A stretch of 64,000 nucleotides of DNA from Tubiluchus corallicola. Taxonomy: Eukaryota > Priapulida > Priapulimorpha > Priapulimorphida > Tubiluchidae. This document shows positions 55,311-64,000 of the stretch, in pieces. The notes beneath the pieces are model-generated. The model did no database searches and was not told where the DNA came from. It worked only from the letters and a program-made list of their open reading frames with translations. Each line of letters begins with the position of its first letter. The first letter of the stretch is position 1. Location of the stretch: NCBI GenBank assembly GCA_030141605.1, contig JAQGDQ010000732.1, positions 41,751 through 105,750 of the forward strand. The letters are read 5' to 3'. A program made the translations under genes and the position numbers.

Positions 55311-56148
55311 TTATCAACTATTAATAGGTCTTACTCCCAAACTTAACTCAATTGCTGTTTTGCACATTTATATTCTCTTCTCTACTCTAGATTACTGAAA
55401 CTTATTACCCACAATACAAAAAAAACTTTTTTATGATAAATCTCTTTGTAAGGATCCTTTACACACATATATGCATATGTAAATATCCACATGGGTGCTG
55501 ATAATGCGTTACATGGTTTACTATCCTATTCCCGAAAATAAAAATATGCTTGCTTGCCCGCTTGAATATACTGGCTATATTTACGATTAAATTTGCTTTT
55601 TTTTGTTTGCTTTTCATTCAATAGCTGCATTTATAGATTGACTGCATTGCTTGCTTTTTGTGTTAATTTGTCACATTATGATTACTGATGCTCATTTATT
55701 ACATTTAATACTTACTGCACAAATTTTCTTCGTTTAGTTTTTTTTTTGTTTTTTTTGTGCATTTATTATTTAACTACATTTTCGTTCATTTGCTGCATTT
55801 TAGTTCACTCGCTGCATTTATGATTTAACCAGATTGCTTGCTTTTTTGTTTTGTTGTTGCATTCATGACTTGTTCAGTTGTTGTTTTAATTTTTAATTGC
55901 ATCATTTACTTGCTTTTTTTTCATTGGTATAATTATAATATAACTGCTTTGCATTTTGTTTATTCGCTACACTTTAGACCTAACTACGTATTTATTCACA
56001 TAACCATGTAGTCTGTCGTGCTTTACAATATTTCTAAGTTATATAGGGGTGGCTGACTCGATGACCTCCTGGTCTTTCGCCACCCCATCTCTACATACGT
56101 TACATAATTTGTTGTATTTGCGCTATAAATATTATATTAGAGATGAAT

Positions 56149-59100
56149 TGAATTTCGAATTATTAAAATTAGTAGATAGCCTAGAAAATGCAAATTTGTT
56201 GGATTTCCTGTCTTTTGGCAATTCCAAACCAACAAAAACCAGGGCACTTGCAAAAGCACTATACAGTTTGGGTATTAAAGTAGGGTGGGCTTTAGATTTA
56301 ATCGAAGACACAAGTCCTGCTGCCACACGAACATTGTACAAAAAAGTGAAAAATTTTCGAAAAATGTCAGAAAATGCAAAAGACAAGGTTGTGGCAGCAG
56401 TCTTTATGCCTTGCCTTCCACAAATAGTGGCAGTGCTAGTGGAAGTGCATCAGATTTTCAGTGCACATCACTACAGCCAAGCAAGCCAAACTTTGAATCT
56501 AGGTACTGCAATAAAATTGGGTTGTCTGTAGAAGAAATTTTTGAGTTGTGCAGGTGGAAATAAGTTTGAGAGTTCCTCACAAAGTAAATCAAAATTTTCT
56601 GTAGATCAGCTTAGTAAGGGAGTTGCTTGGGAAGTGTACACTGCTTGTGCTAAAAACACAAAAAAATTCAAAAATGTGTTAGTTGCTTGCTGTGAACCCT
56701 GTTTGCTGTGAAGAGAAAGATGTTTCGCTTCCAAAACTCAAAAATAGACTCTACCATATGCACGTGCTAATGAAAAAAAAAATCCAAGGCCGCATTATGC
56801 TACTTGAAAAAGCCTTTCTTAGGCCAGGATGAACAGATAACAGCCAATATTTCAAATGCTAGTTCTAGTTCGTCTACTTATGTTACAGTCTACAAGAAGA
56901 GGACCGCATTTCTTGAAAAACAGAAAAGGGATTCAAATGCAGCTTATAATGTAGAAACAGAGAGCTTAAAAAATGATATCGCTCAGCTTGAAAAGAGGTT
57001 AGAAGCCATTTCTTTGCTGAAAAAGAATGCACAGTGCAAGAAATTGACAAATGCAGCAAATCTGAAACTGGGTGGTAGCAAAAAGAATTTGAAAAGGAAA
57101 TTGATGAGAAGAAATTCCAAAATTGGAAAACAAAAAAGCATCATTGAAGATTTGAAGAAGCAGTGGGAAGCATGTTTTGCAGAAAATCTCAACCTGAAAG
57201 AAAAATTGTCTGAGTTTGAAAGTAGCAAAGAAGCGATGGAGAATAAAGCGCTTGATAGAGAAACTTTATTAAAACGAGCCGAGGAGAAAGAAGCAGAGTT
57301 ACAGTCTCACATTGATGCATTATTGAAAAGTCGTGAAAAACAATACAAAAAAAAATTCTTAGTGCACGAAAAAGTTTCAGAAATTACAACAAAAAAATTT
57401 AGTGAGTAACTCTGCAACAGTTTCTTGTGAACTGGAAAAAATAAAAAAAATCATTAGCTGAGGTATTGAGAGAAAACGGCAATTTAAAGCAAAGTATAGA
57501 AGAACTTGTAGAAGGAACATCAGATATGACAACATCGTGCATGAAGTTTACCAGAAGCTAGTATCTTTAAATATCGGAACAAGATCATGTGCTGAAGTTG
57601 TGAAGATAGTTTTGGAAAAGATGGCCAGTGAAAAAGTGGGGCGTTTACCAGGAAAATATTTTGTGAGGATTGTTATGCTGGAAGCTAAAATACTAGCTCA
57701 GGTACATGTACTGGGCATGCTACTAACTGAGGAAAATATTACACTGTGCAGAGATGGGACCAGCAAAGAGGGAAAGCACTATGGGACGTGCAATATTCAA
57801 ACGAGTCAGGGAGAAGCACTAACTATTGCTACTAGGGATTTGCCCAATAAATTATGTTCCTTCACAAAAAATTTTTTACAGGTTCTTTTATGGTAGGATC
57901 AGATCCTAGTTCATTTTTAAAATAATCCTCATCTTCCAAGGTCCAAAGCGAAATTCTTAAGGAGTTACCTAACTAAAAAGTTGTCAGGCTGGACATTACT
58001 TCACTTAGGTATACAACCTCACGCCCTGATTACACACTATTTGCATGTATGCAAAGATCAACATGATTCGCTATAATTATAATCGTTCTGACGTTACATA
58101 TCGACTTTCTTGCTTTAACGAGTTAACCAAATTTTTTTATCGTATAATCCGTACTAATCAATATACGTAGTTAAAAATAAACCTCTGTATTTTTTATTTT
58201 GCATCATGTAACTGCGTTTTAAAAAGATTTTATTACGTTTTCTGTGAATTTTATTTTCTGGGAAATGACAGTTCTGGGAAATGGCTATTCTAGGAAATGA
58301 AAAATCTTTATGGGAATTTTTTCTAGCAAAAAACTTTTCTGTGAAGTTTTTTTGCCGGGGGATATTGCAAAAAATTTTGTTACATTTAGCTAAGCTTCAC
58401 GTTTTAAATGTAGATGAACAAAAACAGCGGGCAGATAGATTTGTTTCAAAAATTAAGAATACAATGACTCATCGATATTGTAAAAAAAAGTTGCAGTCTT
58501 GTGCAAGAATATAAGGAAAGGGTGCTTCCAAATATTATAAAGGGATACGACAGAATCACAACAGTTGAGAGTCTTGTCACAAAATGGACAACTTTTTTGT
58601 GGAATGCATTTTATTGTAGATCTGGGCACTCAAGCCTATGCTGCCCTGAATGTTTGGGAGAAATGCATTTTTGGTGAAGATCGGGTCGGGTGTGCTAAAG
58701 TAGGCTGTTTTCCTACAGCAAATGAAAGTGGAACAATTAGGCTGGTAAGGACAGTGTGCAAAGCTGTTGGATCCAGGGCATGTGAAAAGTCAGGAAGGCA
58801 AGAACATTTTGCCATTGTGGCACTATTCTAAATTCTTTTGAGCTCATTTATAATATGAATGATGTTTACCAGCAATTGCAGAATAAGTTGTGAGACTGGG
58901 CAGTTGATTCCAGTGGCTTTTAAATGGTAATGCTAGGTTGTTTGGAGAAATGGGACAGTGGGACGGTATATCAGAAAAGCTGTTCCAAGAAAATGAATCT
59001 GGTATGCAAGCAAAGCAGGCCTTAGAAGTGATATGTGCATGATTTTTGGTTGTTGTAAAATGCATGCTATCAGATCATTTGCTTAGGGGAAGCCATACAG

Positions 59101-59823
59101 AGTCTAGTGTACAGGATGAGTTAGCTACTGCCCCTGTTCCTAGTACTAATGTTAGTGCTGAAAGGGATTTTGGAACGTTGGATCGGATAGTGAGAGAAAA
59201 GCTAAATGCCACCTTTATCGCGATTCAAGGATTAATAATGTATAAGCAGAATAAGACAGCAGATTGGTTAGAAGTCAGTGAAGATTCAGAGAGAAGAACT
59301 TGTAGCCTGGCGAAAAGAAGTGCAAATAAGGAAACAACCGAAACAAATGCAACACAAGGAAAGTAATCTAGCAAAAGAATAAGTAGAACAAGAAAAGAAA
59401 GAAAAATTAAGCAGGGCATTATTCAGCATAGGTGATTATGAGATAGTGAAGAAGCTGGTGGAATAAATTTTTCGAGGTACAGTTCTCCAAGTACCAAGCT
59501 TTGTGATTTGAGAATGCAGATTCAGTACAGGAAAGTAGTTTTAGGACAGGGTAATGTAAAAAAACTGTTTAAATTTGCCTTCAGATCAGCAAAAATTTAC
59601 TGCAGAGAAATTAGCCACCAATTCAGCAAGAGTCAGGCAATGTCAGCAGTTGTTAGACAGCATCTATGGTAACAATGAAGCAAGTGCTATTGCAACAACA
59701 TCAGAAACAGAACAAATCAGAAGTCAATTCTTAACTTACGGTAATCTGGAAGAGATGGCAAGTACACGAAAAAGATGCGGAATAGCAGGCGAGGGTAGTC
59801 TCCGCAGTGACATAGATCCTTGA
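56149..59823 (+). pseudogene. Coiled-coil transposon-type gene, copy 2, decayed
   Basis: Duplicate of 44,299-47,896 and in places better preserved. The coiled-coil section is open for 201 codons (56,804-57,409), with repeated heptads (NDIAQLEKRLEAISLLKK) and a KK-rich middle. Then 57,537-57,896 (GRLPGKYFVRIVMLEAKILA, DGTSKEGKHYGTCNIQTSQG); 58,281-58,514; 58,565-58,831 (HFIVDLGTQAYAALNVWEK, RLVRTVCKAVGSRACEKSG); 59,046-59,366 (TNVSAERDFGTLDRIVREKL, then ATFIAIQGLIMYKQNKTADW); 59,575-59,823. Frame changes between the pieces show it is inactive. Both copies share several lesions, so the gene was already dying when the block duplicated. Confidence 0.6.
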
Positions 59824-60267
59824 AAATTGTTAGCTAGAAGAATGAAGCACCTCCGTTTGGTAAGGGAGAATTGTTCGATTGTGTTATAGTCAGAGTTGGA
59901 AACAGATGTGGGACAAGATATGATGGTTACAAGAAAATTTGTCTGTGAAGATTAGCAAACTTAAGAGATGACATTGAAAAGGGTAAGCTTGTTGAGATAG
60001 AAGCAGACTTTAGTGGGGAAAAGCATACAGAATTTGTGGATTGATGAGGACAGTGGTGAAGAGATTTCGTACAGAGGTGGAGAAGTAGCAGAGTGGGATG
60101 GGAACACTGTATTCAGTGTTGGTTTTCAAGCAGATGAGGAGGAGGATGAAGATGAGGATTGAGATGAAGATTACAACACTGAAGAACACTGCAAAAATTA
60201 CCTGTGCTGAAAGACTATGATCAATTTGAACTCAGAATTCTGTAAAAAAACAATAGCAACGAAGATT

Positions 60268-60996
60268 TAAGTGAAGACTATGAAGACTGCTGTGAAAAAC
60301 TGCTTCCTAGAGGATTATGATAACCTGGAAGTCCTGTAAAAATATTAATATAATAACAAAACAAGTATTTAAATGACAACAATGAAGAATTTTCATCTTT
60401 TGGAAGATTACTGTAAATCTGAACTTTGAGCTCTGTAAAAAACAAGTGCAATTAATAGTCATCAGTTGTCAGCTTTGACCTACCAACAGTAATGGAACCA
60501 CAATATGGAGTTCTCCCTGAAGAAATGAACTCAGCATTCAGAACCATAATGGGATTCATGGGCGGCAATTTTCCCTCCCAGCCCAAGTAGGACCTCTCAA
60601 ACCAGTAAATGATTGGCTAGCTGAATTCAATAAGTGTAAATAGAATAAACTCTATCCTACAAAAAAAGTATTGCATCTGAGATCAGCATTTTAGCCGATG
60701 CAGAACTAATACATATGAGTGATGAAATGAGCAATCCAAATGATGTTGATCTGGGATTCAACACACAATGACCAATATTTTCAGGAATGCTACAAAGTGA
60801 TGAGGAAAACGAGATAGTAGTGAAAAGAGTGGAACGTGAACACCAACAGTTGCCACAACAAAAGACTTCAAAAAATTGACATTAAGACAAAGAAATCTGT
60901 TGGAAGAGAGCATTTCTGAATTAAAACATTTAACTGAGCAACAAAAATCACGTCTTTACAGGATGGAGCAATCATTGGTTGAAACTATAAAATAAA
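60268..60996. other. Degenerate coding-like sequence
   Basis: Short frames such as 60,490-60,590 (EPQYGVLPEEMNSAFRTIMG) and a Glu/Gln-rich stretch near 60,790-60,980 look like a decayed protein region, perhaps the continuation of the coiled-coil element. Not classifiable. Confidence 0.3.
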
Positions 60997-61220
60997 GTAT
61001 GACGTACATTGAATAAGTTTAATATTCATGCCCGTTAACTGTTTCATGTTATTGCAGAGGTGTCATTTACTTCAATAATAATATTATTTCAATAGCAGCA
61101 CCAACAGAGTGAGCAAGATGGTTACAAAGCTGGAACCCATCGAACAAAAAAGGAGACTCAGCTCCCTATCTCCATCATGGGAGCAGGCGCTGAGGAGGGG
61201 GACCCTGCCACCCATTCAAC
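60997..61220 (+). repeat. Direct repeat, first copy (second at 62,472-62,685)
   Basis: About 220 bp shared in order: TGACGTACATTGAATAAGTT, TGTTTCATGTTATTGC, GAGGTGTCAT, AGCAGCACCAA, GCTCCCTA, GAGGAG..GGGACC. In this copy a frame from 61,119 reads KLEPIEQKRRLSSLSPSWEQ, possibly an exon with donor CCTG/GTATAA at 61,240. In the second copy the homologous frame is altered and stops. Confidence 0.75.
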
Positions 61221-62064
61221 TTCGTGGCAGGAGGCCCTGGTATAAACACTTACATTATTGCTTAACTTACCTTCTGTATTAATATTTCCCAGTCAAAGAT
61301 AAACATCAGAATCTATTATACAAAAAATGGCGTGTTGTGTAAAAGTTAAATGCAAAAGAATGTTGCTGCTGTGGATTACAAAATTATATTAAACTGAAAT
61401 AAATCGAGTTTTTTTGTCAAACTCTTACATATTGCTATTACAATTTTGAATAATTATGGGTTTTCAGGCAATAAAATCTGATGTTGACAACAATCAGTAA
61501 CTCTTGCATGGTATTAACAATTAATAAGTAATATTTTCCCAAAAAATTGCTTTCAAGTAAAATATACTGTATTAGTAATTGTAGTTTTATCTGATGCAAA
61601 TCATAGTTCATCTGATGTTTTATGTCAAACGTGCTAGAAGCCCACATCCATTATGGCTGTATGCAATAAGAAGAAGATATGGAGGTGCTGATAAACAAAC
61701 GTTAAATAAATTTAAATATCTACTATATTTACCAGCCATTATTCAACAATTGGATTTTAAAGGCAAAAGCTAAAACCAACATTTTTTTGTTTCTGTTCAA
61801 CAATGGAAAATCTTGTAGCAAGTGGACTGAAAAAAAGAAAGATGCTAATTTTGTGTGCAATTTGAGACTTGAACTTGAGACATAGGAACTAGAAATCTCA
61901 AATTAGGCCATATTTTCATCTCCATTTTTTTTACTTTAGCCACCGAGTATTTTGTGCTGGGACTGCGGGCTACTACGACCATCCCCCCCACCCCCCTCCT
62001 CCAGCTCTCCAAGCCTGCTGTCCCTTGCTCTACCAGGGCTTTAGCCGGCGTCCGGGTAAGATCT
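61221..62064. other. No supported gene
   Basis: AT-rich. Near 61,960-62,060 a short C-rich patch (ACTGCGGGCTACTACGACCA...GGGCTTTAGCCGGCGTCC) could be an exon ending at GTAAGAT, but no product can be assigned. Confidence 0.4.
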
Positions 62065-62250
62065 CACATTCACTTGTTGAACCATTCACATTCACTAGTT
62101 GAACCATTCACACTCACTTGTTGAACCATTCACATTTACTTGTTGAACCGTTCACATTCACTTGCTGAACCATTCACATTCACTTGTTGAACCGTTCACA
62201 CGGCTCACATTCACTTGTTGAACAGTTCACACGGCCCACATTCACTTTTT
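62065..62250. repeat. 22-bp tandem repeat, about 8 copies
   Basis: Unit CACATTCACTTGTTGAACCA plus TT, with variants (ACTAG, CACTCAC, AACCG). The last copies have an extra CACGGC(T/C) insertion. Confidence 0.9.
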
Positions 62251-62471
62251 GTCATATTCAGCATTTCATAAGAATTAATACACGCTCCTACACTGAAGTC
62301 CCGACAGTTTACTTTTTCACCCACGAGGACGCCACTAGTCCCAATGTTTCACAATAATGTCTTCAATGACATATTTCTTTCTTTGCTTTAACTTTGCGTT
62401 ACTAGAAATATGCTCAATAGCTGTTCATGTCTCTTAGTGATAATTCAGATGTTGTGAGAGTTGGAAAAACT

Positions 62472-62685
62472 ATGACGTACATTGAATAAGTTTAATATTC
62501 ATGCCCATTAGCTGTTTCATGTTATTGCGGAGGTGTCATCTACTTCAATAATAATTTATTTCATGAGCAGCACCAATAGAACAAACAAAAATATCCTAAA
62601 GTTGGAACCGTTAGAGAGGCAAAGAGGATTCAGCTCCCTATTACCACCATGGGGGCACACACTGAGGAGAGGGACCTGCCACTGA
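62472..62685 (+). repeat. Direct repeat, second copy (first at 60,997-61,220)
   Basis: Diverged copy of the 220-bp repeat described at 60,997. The region 62,686-63,067 holds nothing recognisable beyond the leader of the ORF at 63,068. Confidence 0.75.
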
Positions 62686-63067
62686 GATAAAATCCAGATG
62701 GAAAGTATCAACTGGACCAAGGTAATTATGTTTCACACAGGCATAAATAGGTACAGACTCAATATTGCTCTCTCTCTTGGATATGTGAATAGCAGTGGTG
62801 TGTGTACATCGTCTCTGTATATTCGAGCTAATTTAATATATTTATAGTGAGAGTTGCAAAGTGAAACTTATATCATATTCTGCATGAATAAAAAACGCAT
62901 CCAGTTTAATGATTGGTTGAATTCTAAGAAAAACGATTGCCAAGATATTTCTGAAAAACTAAAATTCTGCAATAATTCTTTTGTGAAGTTTTGCGTTACT
63001 TACCTGGTAAAACGTGTTTTCTTCCATGTATCAGTGTAGGGGTGATATCACGCCTAATTAACAGACA

Positions 63068-64000
63068 ATGGCAACATGTATATTGTGTAGACGCAAGTAT
63101 CCTGATGCGTCAAGCAGGATCGAATTTGGCTATCTCATTCTTTGTAACAAATGTTACAACGCTAGAATATCAGAAAGCGGAGGTGCTATTGTACCCATCC
63201 AAGTTGAAAATGCCCAGGAAAGAGGCTCAGTAAGCAAGAATGCTGTATGCAGTGACACAGACGATGACAGTATAAATCTAATTCACAACGAACTGAATTA
63301 CTTTGCTCAAAATCAGTTGGAGGCAGGAGTGCCATTTGTAGATTTGGCAAAGGTTATTCACGACTTTTATTCGGAGGAAAAATGTGATGAGGCGAAAGCG
63401 GTGCTTATTGGTCTTATACCACGCGACAATATAGACAATCCAGAATTCGTGAAGAACAGAATCGGTCCATCCAAAAAGGCAAATGTGTGCAATGACATAC
63501 TGAAGCTATTGCAATACGGCCCTATAATAAATGCTGTGCCTGCACCGAGATTTGCGGCCGCTTTCTCTCAAAACATCCCGCCAATGAGTCTGAAATCAAT
63601 GGATACATCAGTATTGTTAAAACAACTTCAAATTGTGCAGCAGGACCTAGCGGTATTGAAAGATAAATTCATAACGAAGGAGGACTTAAATGAAATCTTA
63701 GACGCACGTTTTGCCAGCTCTAACATTGCCATAGCAAAGCAGAAGAGCTATTCTTCAGTAGTCCAGTCAGCAGGTGTGTTATCTTCCTCTTCAGAGTCAA
63801 TCCCGCATAAGCCACCTACCACAAAGACGGTGACGCTGGGTGATTCAGATAAGGATAGTGATGGCTTCACTAAAGTCGTACGTTCTGGTAAACGCCCCAG
63901 ACTTCCTTCAACAAAGCCAGCATCTAAGCGGGTTATAACTGGTACTGCAACCAACAGTGAGGTAAAATCCAGCAAGCCGTTACGACAGTTGTTCGTTACG
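63068..64000 (+). CDS. LINE ORF1-like protein, open at the right edge
   Basis: Continuous frame of 311 codons from ATG at 63,068 to the window end without a stop. N-terminus MATCILCRRKYPDAS...LILCNKCYNAR has two CxxC pairs, a zinc-binding-type finger (about residues 4-30). The middle has acidic and helical segments (about 65-215, with SVLLKQLQIVQQDLAVLKDK likely coiled coil). The C-terminal part is a Ser/Lys-rich linker (SYSSVVQSAG, DSDGFTKVVRSGKRPRLP) ending SKPLRQLFVT. That zinc finger/coiled coil/'SYSSVV..GFTKVV' linker/LFVT order is typical of ORF1 of CR1/Jockey-type LINEs, where ORF1p binds element RNA and ORF2 (endonuclease-RT) follows. No lesion is visible, so it may be a recent, possibly active element continuing beyond 64,000. 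Confidence 0.6.
   Translation, partial: MATCILCRRKYPDASSRIEFGYLILCNKCYNARISESGGAIVPIQVENAQERGSVSKNAVCSDTDDDSINLIHNELNYFAQNQLEAGVPFVDLAKVIHDFYSEEKCDEAKAVLIGLIPRDNIDNPEFVKNRIGPSKKANVCNDILKLLQYGPIINAVPAPRFAAAFSQNIPPMSLKSMDTSVLLKQLQIVQQDLAVLKDKFITKEDLNEILDARFASSNIAIAKQKSYSSVVQSAGVLSSSSESIPHKPPTTKTVTLGDSDKDSDGFTKVVRSGKRPRLPSTKPASKRVITGTATNSEVKSSKPLRQLFVT

Larger units (their letters stand above)
53178..60267 (+). repeat. Duplicated block, copy 2
   Basis: Direct-orientation duplicate of 40,359-48,334. It retains continuous LINE 3' sequence at the place where copy 1 has the viral-like insertion (55,640-55,690), so the insertion is probably younger than the duplication. It starts inside the 50-bp hairpin at 53,136-53,185. 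Confidence 0.9.

Noticed and set aside
56049-56531. 160-codon ORF starting MADSMTSWSF
   Set aside because: Its first 35 codons are LINE 3' sequence fused to the coiled-coil gene by a deletion of the LINE tail; not a genuine start.

Overview
This is intron-rich, AT-rich, repeat-laden animal nuclear DNA. Multi-exon genes with GT-AG introns, a TATA/initiator promoter with a TCAGCAC-type start, CR1/Jockey-like LINEs, a Tigger (pogo) transposon, histone-type mRNA 3' stem-loops and a flavivirus prM-like insertion all fit an invertebrate, most likely an arthropod (possibly a crustacean). The species cannot be fixed from sequence alone. There are no bacterial operons, rRNA genes or CRISPR arrays.

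Left part (1-15.8 kb, minus strand): the 5' part of one gene. Exon 1 carries a signal peptide and a first leucine-rich-repeat (LRR) module. It is followed by six tandem cassette exons of 708-834 nt. Every cassette has an acceptor and a donor, a length divisible by three, and phase 1 at both ends, so any cassette can be spliced to any other. Each encodes an LRR C-terminal cap, a Thr/Ser-rich linker, a new N-terminal cap and LRRs. The gene leaves the window at the left edge. This array, a modular extracellular protein or an alternatively spliced diversity locus, is one of the two main discoveries.

Middle (15.8-35.7 kb): mostly gene-poor, with decayed fragments (an inverted LRR exon, zinc-finger remnants), minisatellites, a long CTG/CTA triplet tract, tRNA-like SINE pieces and a few minus-strand terminal exons of unrecognised genes.

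Right part (35.7-64 kb): a nested graveyard of mobile elements. It holds a broken, intron-bearing transposon-type gene (35.7-38.0 kb) and a small family of secreted Gln/Glu-rich protein genes in four copies: one intact at 48.7-49.4 kb, one clear pseudogene and two 3' pieces. Three of the copies are followed by a perfect histone-type stem-loop. A block of about 7-8 kb (CR1/Jockey-like LINE plus a coiled-coil transposon-type gene) occurs twice in direct orientation, at 40.36-48.33 and 53.18-60.27 kb. Between the copies lies a complete 2.18-kb Tigger element flanked by TA. Only the first LINE copy carries an intact 281-codon ORF with the architecture of a flavivirus prM (signal peptide, six cysteines, furin site, 74-residue M-like hairpin, signalase site, truncated start of an E-like segment): a candidate endogenous viral element and the second main discovery. 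The window ends inside an intact LINE ORF1-like gene at 63,068-64,000.
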